Origin: Seiridium cupressi
Lineage: Eukaryota; Ascomycota; Sordariomycetes; Amphisphaeriales; Sporocadaceae
Reading direction: 5' to 3'
Assembly: GCA_036674765.1 (NCBI GenBank)
Contig: JARVKI010000062.1
Span: 124,001-188,000, forward strand
DNA: 64,000 nt
Under the pieces are notes generated by a model. The model saw nothing but the letters and a program-made list of their open reading frames with translations. It was not told where the DNA came from and searched no databases. Positions 13,081 through 25,226 of the stretch are shown here, piece after piece. Position 1 is the first letter of the stretch; every line of letters begins with the position of its first letter. The translations under genes and the position numbers were made by a program.

Positions 13081-15225
13081 AACCTCGATAGGGTAATTGA
13101 TTGAGTAACCTTTGGGAAGATGGCTCAAATACAGTGGAAGGCCTGTCGGGTGTTGCCAATTTAGTTAGATAACGTGCATAGCGAGATTTTATATTGGATC
13201 TTATGGTATAACAATCTTTCTAACTAGTTGTCCTCAAGTTTCTTTGATGCACATTACTAGTCTCAGATTCCATCCCCGTAAAGTTATTAACAGGCACTGG
13301 TTTATATCTCTAAGCTTAAAGTAACTTATTAGCGTGTATTCCTTTTACCTTTATCGCTTGGGCTTTACAGCCCGAGTTCCTCTTTTCGGAGGAGAGCAGG
13401 ATCATGCGTTCTGTGGTCCTGGCAGTCCAGTACTCAAACCAGTGCATTATACTCGCTTACTTAAAGACACGATCTTAATATTTCTAGACGCTCAGTATAC
13501 GTGGCAAAGCGTTGGATCACACCGGCTATTTATCCAGCTGTTCGCGACTTCGCGGCAGGTTTTTGATCTAGATCACTGTGTCCTGGCCGGCGAGACACTT
13601 GGAAGAGGAACGTGCGCATGTACTACGGTCGCGAAGGCTCTTAACGAGGTGTTGGGTTGGTCTAGTTGAGCCCCAGTCCTAAATCGTGTCTCTGTCTTGT
13701 CGTCACTCAGTCTCTGTACTGGCTAGCTCTCACTGATAAACAGATAGAGGGCCCACTCGCCCGTCCCCGTTTCGAAGTCGGAAGCTTCCAGAGCACAGGC
13801 CGTTCGTTCGCTAGAGTTGGAGGCTTACTCAACCATATGAGCCACTTTTCCTAAGCCCTGCATTCGTTAGAACCAACTTGTGGAGCTTGCCGCTCTTGAT
13901 GGCAATGGTATAGTGGCAGGGTCTTCACAGCGTGTGAAACAATCACGGATCAATAGGTGCTTGGAGAGCGATACAGTTTATTAGATATATTTCTGGCTCG
14001 ACAAACTGTATGTACAGTAAGGCATGATGCCCGACTCAGAACGAAGGGAGCGACCGATGGGTGTTGGGAAGGCAGGTATAGGCCACATTTTAAATGAGAA
14101 CAGGAGCGAAACCCAAAATATGGTCGAGAGGTTCGTCATTTATTCTAACCACGGAATGTGTTAATTTGATTGGTTGTCATTCGAACATAGCTTATATAGC
14201 GGTATTGGGTCTACCAAAAAGTGAGATCATTCTCCGTAACAGGTCGAACTTTGTAGCCGAGCCTCTAATTAGGCCGTTAAACTGGCGGCCAAGAGCTAGG
14301 ACTATGCTGCTCTAACCGTGCTTTCCCTTGCATCTGGTTGATAAGCAGTCACCAAGTCGTAAGGCGTAAGGTCATCTCGGTTGGCTGTTCCATTTCCCAA
14401 ACTGATTCCAATGCGGACCAATCTCCCCCGCCCCGAGGTACTGTATGTTGGGCATGCGACTTCGTTTAGCGACTTCCGAACAGCTAGGACCATCGAGCCG
14501 CGTGTCCACCGGTGGCAAATTTTTTAGCGTGCGCTTATTCGTTAAGACTAGGGCTCACAGAATGGATACGAAGCTAATGATGTTCCCCCTTTCTTAAGCA
14601 CATGCACAACGGTGACTTCAGCGACATGAATTAAAGATGCCACTGTAGTCTATTTCCCCTAAAAAGCTTCCCAGAGGCTAAATAATCCATTGAGTTTTAG
14701 TCCGAAGTAGCCCTTGAACTCCAGTTTGTCATGGGATCACAGATCTCACACCTATATGTGATATTGCCCGTAAAAGTCCGCAAATTCCACGCAGATCTAT
14801 ACGATAATGTTTATGAGCTCGAATCTCGTACTACGTGACGATTCCGGTCGGTGTTGCAAGACAATATACCCAATGTAATTCAAAAGTGGGTTCCTCGGCA
14901 CGGGTGCTTGGAGGACGAGTGGCTTCAAATCGGTCCAATGCGATACGAATGCCAGACAGATACGACAGAACAGAGAGGGACCATTTCGTTAGACCTATCG
15001 TATTTGTGAGCTCATTTGAACTTGGCGCGTAGCAACGATATGCTTGCGGCATTTCTGATTGCGACTATTTACGGGTGTTCCCGCAAACCTTCGCACTGAC
15101 CGTGCCTTTCCCAGACCTTGTGCTGATCATACACCACTGAAATTAGGCATATTGAATGATTGCAGTAGTCGTTTCACCCTTGCTAGCTCGTACGAGATGA
15201 TGCCTTCGCTTCTAGGTATAGAGTA
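13081..15225. other. Intergenic between repeat copies, no supported gene
   Basis: Between repeat copies A and B. Only short, unconvincing open frames on both strands. No coding motif, RNA gene or tandem repeat was seen. Confidence 0.4.
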
Positions 15226-15365
15226 TGAAGGTAGAATGAAGATCATAAGGTGAATCAAGTGATTGTTAAGTGTCAGGAAGGTACCAAAGGCAGAGGTAAA
15301 TAGCTAGCCTATATGGAGTGCCTGTGAAGGCCGATAATCCAGGCGGCTGGAGCCCCTGTTCTGAC
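15226..15365 (+). repeat. Dispersed repeat, copy B (type-2 end, diverged)
   Basis: About 140 bases sharing with copies A, D and F the order AAGGTGAAT..GTGATTG, CAAAGGCAGAGGTAAATAGC, GGCCGATAATCCAGGCGGCT and CCCCTGTTCTGACA. It is the most diverged copy. It faces copy C (16937-17094, opposite orientation), giving a possible 1.87 kb element. Confidence 0.65.
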
Positions 15366-15858
15366 ATAGATTACGGTCCAGCAAGGCCACATCTCGAGGC
15401 CGCAAGCTACCCGTCTACCTTCTGGCAAAGCTGACAAGTTTTTACTGTCCCCTGAGGGGTCTAAGGTCCCACGTCGGTCAAGTTGATCGGAAAAGTCCTC
15501 GTTTTTAAAACGAATCGACGAAGTTTCGCCCAGGAGTTTCAGATATACATAAGCTTTTGCCAATACGCGCTATTGATGTATGTCTGCCACGACTTTTACT
15601 GTAGGCAGAGCCCGCACGAGCCCTCATCAGGTCCGAGTGTGCGTTCAGGCTAGATATCTTTAGCGAGCGATAATTCGAAAAGCGCAGGCACGACGAGGCT
15701 ATTGGGCAGGAGTCACGGAATACTTTTAGGGCACTCACTCCTAACACAAGCCATGTAGCCATTGAATCTTACTTTTATATGATTTGAAAGTCTCGTAGAT
15801 GTTTCCCACTTGATGAGGTCCAGTGAGCTACCGCCGGCCAAAACATTAGCAATCCACG

Positions 15859-16931
15859 TTGGCTTCCTCCGCGCCAGTCTTTCAACGCTACGAACTTATT
15901 AAGACCTTTGACACCGACGAAATTGACATTGAGGTACCGTTTGGGGCGACGTATCGAATGTGTTCTGTCGATCAACATCATAACAAAACCGAACCCAATG
16001 CAGGTGATTTATCAGAATGGGGGGGCTATCACGGTCGCCGGGTTTCGGTAGATCCAGTGTTGCGTCCCATAGCGTTGCACCAACCACTATGTTGTTCAAA
16101 TGTCACCATTGGCATTGAAGCAGATGCTGTGTCGTCCGTTGAGCTCAGTACAGACGAGGTGAGTGTACGACTAAATGTCAACGCCGGGTAAAGCCGAACC
16201 CCCCTCATTTCCATCAACTTATCATTCGGGCTTGATAGTCTTCGACTGTAATTGGTCAGGCACAAGGGGATTCGATTGGCAATTTGACAGCGGAACAATC
16301 ATTAAATGTGCCGATTGACGAAAGAATTACATATGACCAGTTCATCCATAAAGATGTATCGCGACCACAAATTAATCAAGACAATACTCAATCCAACTGC
16401 AGCGACAGATTGAGTGAGCGCCACAGACCGTTATTCGGCATTGCGACGTCCTTGCCCATATTCTTCAGGCCAAAGTTCCTGCACGGAGTCCCATCAACCG
16501 ATTCCGATGCATTTCTCCTTGGCTCGCAACCAAGTAAAGCCGAGAAGGCATTACAAGCTGAGCTCCGAGGCTCCGTCGACGATCATATCGACGTAGCATC
16601 TACAGCCGATATCGCGATCACACCCAGCATTCCCCACTACCAAACGCCATCACAGCAACCATCTATTCTATTCGGCATCGAATAATGCTTGGAATTGGTC
16701 AGCCAGTCGAACCAGCAGAAATTGAGAATGAAATTACAAGAAGCGGCGGACGACTCCCCATCAGTGCGTCTTCAAAAGGAGTCTGGCGTAGCAAGAAATT
16801 TGCTGGAGCGTAGAGGTCTAGCGGGGAAGCAAATTTCAGTGGTTACCAATACTCCTACAGGAGGACACCATAAATACAATAGCTCCTGGCTCTCATCGGA
16901 GAGTTCGCAAGATGATTCAGAATCCCCTTAG
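15859..16931 (+). other. Series of open frames between two inverted repeat copies, unidentified
   Basis: Three consecutive plus-strand open frames (15859-16191, 16284-16685, 16689-16931) fill most of the interval between repeat copies B and C. They are longer and less interrupted than other frames in the island. Segments such as VPIDERITYDQFIHKDVSRP and SKAEKALQAELRGSVDDH have ordinary protein composition. The last frame stops just before repeat copy C. I recognise no transposase signature or other domain. They may be a frame-shifted internal gene of a transposable element, or chance. Confidence 0.25.
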
Positions 16932-16936
16932 CATTT

Positions 16937-17094
16937 AAAACAGGTGGCCCAGCCACCCTCCTTTCGGGCTTCCCAGCCACAGACACATGTAAATATACTA
17001 GACTATCTCCTCTTCTTTTATTTCTCTCTCGGATACTCAATCAAGTAACCGATTCACCCCTTATAACCTTTGTCCATCTTGACAAGTATAGGTC
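16937..17094 (-). repeat. Dispersed repeat, copy C (type-1 end)
   Basis: Read on the minus strand it starts TGTCAAGATGGACAAAGG, continues TTATAAGGGGTGAATCGG, GAGGAGATAGTCTAGTATAT and GGCTGGGAAGCCCGAAAGG, and ends GGGTGGCTGGGCCACCTGTT. It is close to copy E (39408-39556) and clearly different from A, B, D and F in its inner third. Copies C and E therefore define a second end type of the same family. Confidence 0.75.
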
Positions 17095-19572
17095 TGAGCC
17101 TGACTCGGTTTAGAGTTTCGCGACATAGAGTGGGTCCGTGCATAACTGGCATCGAGAGCTTCGGCGATGGCTAAATACCGATAAAGGTTCTCATAGAGTC
17201 AAGTTATATCATACCATAGACGATCGCAACGAGATATAAACGAGCAGCAAGTAAACCGTGGAAAAGACACCTTTACTTGGGATCTGGTTGTTCAGCTTAA
17301 TTTGTGGGTAGTAGACCTCGGGCCGTCGGGGAAGCTTTGCGGCGATACGTCTCGAAGACTCATTTCTGATGGCGGCTGTGCCCTAAAGCTGGACATAAAT
17401 AACAACGCTCTTTTTCGTCCAGCTATGTAATAAGAATTGATAATGCTTATGACCAGTCGATTTGTCTCGATCAACTTCTTCTCCTGTTCGGCACCGACTT
17501 TAGGCTGCGGGCTTCCGCCAGCAAAAATGATCACGTGCACTAGTGTTAGGGTCAATGTACTGCCCACGATGGTGTAATACGGCTATTTCTTCAGTTTTGC
17601 TTCTAAATTAAATATACATCCTCCCAGGAAGCAGCTGTCCACGCCCGGTCAATAGAGGTGCTAGCCGAATCTATTATTTCAACCGGTAAGGAATACAAAC
17701 TTGCGTCTTGGTTGGTTTGTCATAGCGAGAGTCTCCAAGTAAGGGTTGACCATCAAAATCCATGGTTTGTCTGCGAAACAGAAAAAGGCGGCGGTCTATC
17801 AGTCTATTCAAAAAACGCGGTCGGTAGCAGTTCGAAATAGCAGTGCTGCATTAAGCGTTCTTCCACCCTGCATCTTGGCTTGGTATTAATTGAAGACCTG
17901 TAAATATATGGGGTCCTTCATTTAAACATCTCCCAACACCTCTGATGATGAATGAGACAGCGCCAATTACTCTACATGTGTTCCACGACTCTATCCATTA
18001 TGTTCTTTTCCCAGAAAGAGTTCCCTTTCTACTAGCGAGCTTGGAAGGATAATCAATCGATCAAGGTGGTCCGATTCGTGTTGCTTATTGCCGGAGGCCG
18101 AGAGCGCCATGGAACATCATATCCAGTTCCGGACTTTTGTTGCCGGCCGGCAAGTGGCATCCGCAGTAAAGAGCGGAGACTTCGGGAAAGTTCACTTCAA
18201 GATTATTACATTCGGATCCGCGCCCCGCGCGCTTATCATCCAGGGATCGCTGAGCTTGGTTGACTCAGCCACATTGCTCCACAGCGTCTAACGGGGTGAT
18301 GACGAGGCATCAGCTTAGGCCTATAGCTGACCTATCGTTATGGCACCGTTAATCATCCAGGGTGAAGGGCTGGCAGCCATTAGATTTCGAATACCCATTA
18401 TTCTCACATTGAACAAGCTCTAGAAATCGGGGCTATAAGCTGCCATGCTACGGGGTGGGTCATGAACTTCAGTGTTGTGTTAAGCTTACCTAGTATTAAA
18501 ACGCAGCTAACAAATCATGTATTACCAGACGAATCAACGTTCAACAGCGAATAAACCGGTACTGCAAATGGAGCGGTTGAAAAACTAGCAGAACTCCCTA
18601 TAGAGATAAGCTATTTAGTTCTACACCAACAATGAGGGTTGCGCTTCTCAACTCCCTTCAAACAGCTGCCGTGCGCATTACGCGGCGGATAGGCCGAGCC
18701 CTGGAAAGTCCGCGTAAAATCCGTACCGCGTGTGGGGTGTGGGGGACAGTGATCGACACCGGCATATCTCTATAAGGACAAACACCCCGGAGCTTGCGTA
18801 TACGTCGCCGCGTATCTCAAAAGCTTGTTGGCATAAGAGTTGACGACCCAGATTGTTTCTGAAATCCCCGATTGGCTACGTTAACTCCATGTCGGCCTTA
18901 CACTAATCGTGGCGGGTCTGTAAGCTACACTAATCCTAGCGGGTCTGTAAGCCTTGCGCGTACATCATCAAGTCACGAGAAGAAACAGAGAAACGAATAA
19001 AATTTGAGCTTTGGTGTAAATCGCGGTCTACCGAAATCACGTAAACGGTTTAGTTGCAGTTCAGAAACTACTTTGCACTGTTCGTATGGACACGGCCGCG
19101 TTGACGAGTTCCTCAGTGAGCGGTGAGCTAGGAGTGGTAAGCGATTGCTTCCCACTGTGGCGCCCAAGGGATTCCCATAGACCAGGATGAAATCCTAATA
19201 GGATTCTATTAACATTTGTTGTACTTTTGGACTGGATAACACTACGATTGGAAGAAGCCTTCCACTCACGAGTCTCCCGATGTCTAGAATTGGGTCGACG
19301 CGTCTTCGACTGGTGTCCGTCTGCCAGAATTACCTCATCTTGCACCCACTTACAAGACGCAGTTGCAAGGATTGGAGTATGCGTAAGCTGCTATCCGAGC
19401 ACATTTTCACGATGTTCCCTCGGGCCCGAGAAAATACAGATTGGATAGGTCTATCGTGGGCATACACATAACTCAACGTTTTCCTACAGCTGTCCCGAAC
19501 CATATATATCGACGATGCTCCTCTATCTCTTCGCCAAGCATCGCAGCTTATCGAAGTTCATAACATCTCATC
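17095..19572. other. Intergenic upstream of the tyrosinase-like gene
   Basis: No gene is supported. A near-perfect direct repeat of about 22 bases (CACTAATC.TGGCGGGTCTGTAAGC type) lies at about 18900-18950. Open frames here (for example 18088-18291) are short and lack known motifs. The last few hundred bases presumably hold the promoter of the downstream gene; TATATATC lies at about 19502-19509. Confidence 0.35.
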
Positions 19573-20965
19573 ATGTATTTATCACCCGTCTTTTACATCT
19601 TCTTGGCAGCAGTTGCTTGGGCTATACCTGCTCCACGAGATACGTCCGATGCATACATCTCGCAGTTCTATGACTTGCTAGCTGAGGCGAGCTCGAACCA
19701 AGCTGCCTTCCTTGATTCGAGCTATAACTCAACATGTTCCAGTGAAAACATGGTCGTGCGCCAGTCGTGGTCAGTTCACCCCGAGCCCTCGATTAAACAC
19801 CACACTGATTGACTTTCCAGGCTGTCAATGAATGAGACGGATAGGAAGGCATATACGGATGCGGTGCTATGTTTGCAGACTCTGCCGGCCAACACTCCAA
19901 GTGACTTGGTTCCAGGAGCAAAGACTCGATATGATGACTTTGTCGCAGCACATATCAATCAGACCCTGACTATTCACGAAACGGTACACAATGCCCTCTG
20001 ACGTTACTTCGCAATGGTCACTGATTATGACTTTCTCCCAGGGAGACTTCCTTTCATGGCACCGTTGGTTTGTGTATACGTACGAACAGGCCCTGAAAAC
20101 CGAATGTGGTTACAATGGCAGTCAACCGTAAGTTTGCCGCACACTTAATGTCGGGGATAACTGACTAAACAGAGTAGATATTGGAACTGGGGATTGACTC
20201 AAGATGATCCAGCTTCGTCGACCATTTTCGATGGTAGTGATTACAGTATGGGAGGAAATGGAGAATACATTGCTGGCAGAGGTGACCTTGTTCTATCTCT
20301 CAACGGAAACAACACCGTCTACCTCCCTGCCGGCTCTGGGGGTGGGTGCGTCACTTCAGGCCCATTCAAAGATATGGTAGTCAACCTTGGTCCAGTGTCA
20401 CTGCCTATCAGCAATGGCTCGACGATCAGCAGTTCCAATGGAGGGCTAGATTGGAACCCGCGTTGTCTCGCTCGCGACGTCACAACCGAAGCCAACTCTG
20501 GCTATGCCAACAGCACTGCGATGATTAATCTACTCACAACACCTGATGATATCGGCACGTTTCAGGATGTCATGCAAGGTGCTCTCGGCACTACAGACTT
20601 AGGCGTCCATGGCGGCGGGCACTACACAATCGGTGGAAATCCAGCAGATGATGTTTACGTATCTCCTGGTGATCCGGTGTTCTTTCTTCATGTACAGTTC
20701 TCTATCTTCAATTGGTATTATGGTCGCTAACACTCCACCCCAGCACGGTATGATCGACCTAATGTGGTGGCTTTGGCAGTTCTTGGACATCAAGAACAGA
20801 CAATATGTCATTTCTGGTACTCGGACGTTTGAAAACTCGCCCGCTTCAGACAATGCCACCTTGGACGATATAGTTGATCTTGGTTACGCTGGGGGATACC
20901 CCATCACAATTCGGGAATTGACGAATACTGTTGAAGGGCCATTCTGCTATACCTATATTTCATAG
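19573..20965 (+). CDS. Secreted tyrosinase-like copper oxidase, five exons
   Basis: Type-3 copper enzyme expected to hydroxylate or oxidise phenols, entering the secretory pathway. Exons 19573-19769, 19821-19983, 20042-20127, 20178-20691 and 20744-20965 join in frame to 393 residues. A signal peptide is visible (MYLSPVFYIFLAAVAWAIPA). The CuA site has three histidines: one in FVAAH, one in LTIHET and one in GDFLSWHRWF. The CuB site has VHGGGHYTIGG and, across the last intron, FFLHHGMIDLMWW. PYWNWG follows the CuA site, as in the fungal tyrosinase-like family of secondary-metabolite clusters. All six copper ligands appear present and no break was seen. The protein is shorter than classical tyrosinases and lacks a long C-terminal domain. 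An MFS exporter and an FAD oxidase follow. The substrate is unknown. Confidence 0.9.
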
Positions 20966-22091
20966 ATCGTCAGAAAAGCGAAGGTTCAGTCGGAAGTGGA
21001 GATGGGACTCAGACGCTGCTCGCTAGCCGTAATTGATTGTGTGGTGTGCGGCTCAAATGTTTTTTCAGAAGCTTTAATTTAATCCAGAATATTTAATTAT
21101 CCTTCAACTCTGGGTGTGTGTCTTATAATGTCTGAAATCGCATGTATAGCGGAGTGACTTGTACAATGTTACTGTTCTATAGAACTGAACATGGCGTTTC
21201 CTTCCGCAAATAGCTTAATAAAGGGAATAAAAGTATGGTTGTAGATAAGGACCAAGTGGTATCGATTACCGATTAATTGTCAATTTTTGGAAGACGTCTC
21301 GTTTGTGGTAGACCTAAATGCCATTGAGCCTGTAGTGCCCTTACGGCTGCAATAAATGCAGCGCACGAGCTACGCAGTGTTTTGTGATGTATGTTCTTGA
21401 GGGTTTGATAGGCTCGACATATAAACTTGAAGGCCTGGCGTTGAATCTCTTGACATCTTTTCTTATATTCAACTGTGACAGCATGATGAGGCGGTGCATC
21501 TTCGCGCCTTCAGCACCATTATCAGGTTGACTCCCGAGGTTGGAGAGAATGATGCGCTTACTTTCGGGCGCACTCTACTCTTTAACATGAATGATATACT
21601 CTAGAGCTATAGCGGATATAGGGAGTAGCAAGTAAGATCCCTCAGCAACGTAGTTGCAAGCGACGACTGTCGGTTGATCTCTCGTCTTGAAGACAGCCAG
21701 CGGACTGCATCCAGTATTTATGTCAGCGTCTGTTCAATCACTCCTTGAAATTTGAAACTTGCACGCTGTCAATAAAGACCCAAGCCCATACATTAAGCCC
21801 CGCTAAAGCGAATTTCACTCGTTCCATTCCAGAATCTCCGGTGTTATGTACGTGGGGATACCTCCGTAGGAGTTGATGATTTATCAAGACGCTTTTCCGA
21901 GCTTACAGGATATCCTAAGTCAATGCCCGGGACGTACTATGATGGCTGGCCTGGGCTCACCCATCCGGTAACATATAAACCAGCGAAATGCACGGTTATT
22001 GGGGAAGACGAGCCTTGCAACAAGGACAATGCACACAATACCGTTGACTACTCCACCTAAAATTAGCATTGGCCATCGATGGCCGTACATA
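20966..22091. other. Intergenic, no supported gene
   Basis: Contains the 3' flank of the tyrosinase-like gene and about 1.1 kb without a supported open frame. No RNA gene or terminator-like feature was recognised. Confidence 0.4.
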
Positions 22092-22235
22092 TTGAGATGG
22101 AACGAAGGTTACGAGGTGAACCGAGTGATTGATTGAGTATCAGAAGGGTGTCTAGAGGCAGGAGGGAAGTGTTAATTCATGTGTAGTGGCCGAGAAGCCC
22201 GATAATCCAGGTGGCTAAAGCCCCTATCCTGATAG
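22092..22235 (+). repeat. Dispersed repeat, copy D (type-2 end, solo)
   Basis: About 144 bases starting TTGAGATGGAACGAAGGTTA and carrying GTGATTGATTGAGTATCAGA, GAGAAGCCCGATAATCC and GGTGGCTAAAGCCCCTATCC. Closest in order and sequence to copies A and F. No oppositely oriented partner was found nearby, so it looks like a single left-over end between the tyrosinase-like gene and the MFS gene. Confidence 0.75.
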
Positions 22236-22698
22236 CGCAGCCAATTGTCGCCTGGACAGTATTACATCAGTATCCGTTTTCTCTGAGCTACCATGGGAAC
22301 GGGAGTGCCTACTCGACCAAGCCGTGAATACTGTTATGATGACGACAGTAGCCTGGATTGGCGTTACATAGTTGTCTGAATGGCTTGTCAACATCTGTTC
22401 GATCGACAATGGAGAGGAACGAAAAAAAGCTTATTAGTCTACGGGACGGTATGAGACCCTGGGATAGTGCACCATGGCTTCAATAAAAACGCCATCGAGT
22501 TGGAAGGCTGGTTGCCGATCGAATTCCAGGTTTTATTGGCCAATTTAGATGACACATGATCCTCATTTCGAAAATGGTCTTATATCTAGATCACTAGAGA
22601 AGCCGGATTTCGGCTGTGGGTAACCAGCGCTGGATCCAACCAATGGCTTATAAGTTGATAGTACGACATACGTCATGGCGCTAAAGCTTCTATTAAGT
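22236..22698. other. Intergenic, no supported gene
   Basis: 3' flank of the minus-strand MFS gene; no open frame, RNA gene or repeat is supported here. Confidence 0.4.
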
Positions 22699-24585
22699 TT
22701 ACGAATCCTCAACGGCTCCCTTTTGCTCTTTGATAGGCGAGAACCATACGATTGTGATGGATATGGTAATCATAGCAGCAGCGCACATGAAAGGGAGCCC
22801 AATCCAATTGCCACCCAGCTCGAAGCCAAGCCGTAGACATCCGAATAATGTCGGGGCTGATATCATTAAGCCTAACATTTCTAGAATTCCCACGAGGGAA
22901 TTCATGGTACCCAGCGAGCGAGGCTCGACGATATCACTAAGCAAGCTGCGAATAACAGGAGGCATGCCTCCATTGACTGCTAAAGTAACCAGTCCTAGAA
23001 TTTCATGTTAGTTCGGAATACTAAATAGGACGATGCAACTACTCGTGACTCACCTAGAATCAAAACTTCAGAAGTCGGCGCGAATGCAATGAGCAAAGTC
23101 CCAATAACGCCAGCTAGTCCCGTCACGGAGGCAATCCATACATCTCTCCGTTTTGCGGAGATTTTGAGCTTGGTGACGAGGAATTGACTCAAAACCGGTA
23201 AGACTATTATGAGAACAATGAGACTGACAATACTACGAATAGTAAGGAGGAATGATGCCTGCAGATGGTCAGCATGGTTGTCCCATGGGACCATATGTTG
23301 GACGATGCCTACCTTGCTCCAGGTCCAATCATATCTCTTTGTTGTGTATTGCCAAAGCATGACTTGCACGAGTTTGCTTAGAGACACTAAGACGTATGCG
23401 AACATCAAAGCGACCACAACTCCATGGCAACCTAGAAAAGAGCGTATTTCCTTGAATCCTTCACGTAGTTTTCGATAAGACGCCGTGAATGTAGACACGG
23501 CATTATTCGATGTATATCCATCAGTTGTTGGCTGATGGCTATTATCATGATGGTCCCTGGCCTTTGTGTTATGTAGCGTATTAGGAAGGAGGAACGTAGT
23601 GATGGTAGCCAGCACATAGAAAGCAGAGGATAAGGATATCAGACCCCAGGTACTCTTCAGTAAGATAAGACCGGCGATGGGCCCGGAAGCTACCTCTGCG
23701 AGAATCAACAATCCCGAAAGTTGTAGGAAGATGGGACCCCTGGTTTGACGTCAGCTTATAGCCAGATACAAACATACGATCGGATATACCTCGCGCTGAC
23801 AGGAGTGATATCGGCTATCGAAGTATATAACATGGCCGTGATTACCGCTGGACCTCCTCCCATGAACATGAACAGAGGTGATACCAGAACCAAATTGGAA
23901 GGAAAGACTTGGAAATAGACTGTGTGATACCGTCAATATTGGATACGAGAGAAATGTATGTAAAAGTCAGAGCGACTTACGGACCATGAGCTGAAATGCA
24001 AGACCCAACGTAATGCCAGTAAACGCAAGAGAAAGGATACGGTGTCGACCCCATTTATCCGATAAGATTCCGTACGGAACAGTTGCAAAAAGGCCTACAT
24101 ATAACGTGTTATTAGATGGGAAACTCCCCATGACCTTGCACATCCAAACTTTCAAATGGCAAACACTGGAAACAGGAAAAATTAAGAATCAAGACTGTTG
24201 GCCCAGAGACAGTAAATGCAGTAAGAGAGGTCTAGCAGCCTCTTGGAGCAGACTTACCTGGTACACAATCCAGTGTGGTCTGCCAGCCTTTGAGAACTGC
24301 AATAGCGCCCTGAACGATAGCTGCTTTGCAATCCCGATGATTGGGGTCTAAGTTGGCGTACTGCTCGTTACATATCTTCTGCTCTAGCGCCACTGTCGTC
24401 GCAGGAAGGAGCAGATTCGCGCCAATCTCCAGGAAAAAGAACATGGTGAACGTGATGACGATGACCCGACGACGGTGGTGATATACCGGCTGGGCTTCCA
24501 CGGGGACCTGTGCTTGAAGCAAGGGAGTCGTCTCCGGAATCTCTGCGCCGCTAAGAGACGTGCTATTAGCGTTGTGGCCGGCCAT
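22699..24585 (-). CDS. Major facilitator superfamily transporter, multi-exon
   Basis: Twelve-helix-type plasma-membrane carrier, probably a proton-coupled exporter. The start chosen is the ATG at 24585 (MAGHNANSTSLSG), followed by the acidic PETTPLLQ motif frequent at the N-terminus of fungal MFS proteins. Exon pieces on the minus strand cover: the first helix (VIVITFTMFFFLEIGANLLL); the signature loop between helices 2 and 3, GILSDKWGRHRIL (near 24060); GGGPAVITAMLYTSIADIT (near 23830); the long central part 23700-23050, with a hydrophilic loop between helices 6 and 7; and a last exon ending KEQKGAVEDS at 22699. Several introns of about 50-100 bases are needed; I could not fix every one. No clear break was seen. 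It is divergent from the FAD oxidase gene with about 640 bases between start codons, suggesting shared control and export of the product (inference). Confidence 0.8.
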
Positions 24586-25226
24586 TCTTGTGGAAAGCGA
24601 ATGGTTATGCACGGCGCTGGCGAATGAAAACGAGAGAAAGTCCAACTGCCACTCATTCAGGTCGGGAAACGACAAGGAAAGACATCAAGGATACGCGACA
24701 AACACGGTAAACCGCTCAAAAAGTGGGTGCATAAAACCCGACCACCGATGTGGGCCCATGAAGCCCAGCGCGTCCGGGACGCCGAAGTCAGATGCTAGCT
24801 AGTCCTATAGTTTCAAGTGCCGACAACCAGATCCAATTCCAATCCCTCTCTTCTCATTGGCTCTCTCTTGTTGTACTCATGGACCCCATGCCATTCATGT
24901 TAGATGATTTACTGAATAGAGTTCGAAGACTAGACCAGGCGCATACACGGTGAAGTATACCGACCCGATGATAGGCGCAGGTTCGCCCAGAAATGCTACA
25001 ATGTATAGTCGTCTTGATTGGAAGATTCGTGCGATTCGAGCTGTCTGGGACTAACGGATAGGGTAATGCAGTTCGGCGGCGTTTGCTGTCTTGGACCGTC
25101 CACGAATGATCTCATGACTCCTGCAAAGCCCCGCTGTGTCTGCGCAAATCGACCCCGCAATTGACGTCGCTGTAGATCTTGTCAATCCTCATAGCAGATG
25201 GGACTCGACGCGCCCAGGCCTCGACC
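24586..25226. promoter_or_regulatory. Divergent intergenic promoter region
   Basis: About 640 bases between the start codons of the minus-strand MFS transporter and the plus-strand FAD oxidase. The arrangement implies two promoters in a shared region. TCG/CGA-rich words occur around 25030 and 25205, but no operator can be assigned from sequence alone. Confidence 0.45.
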
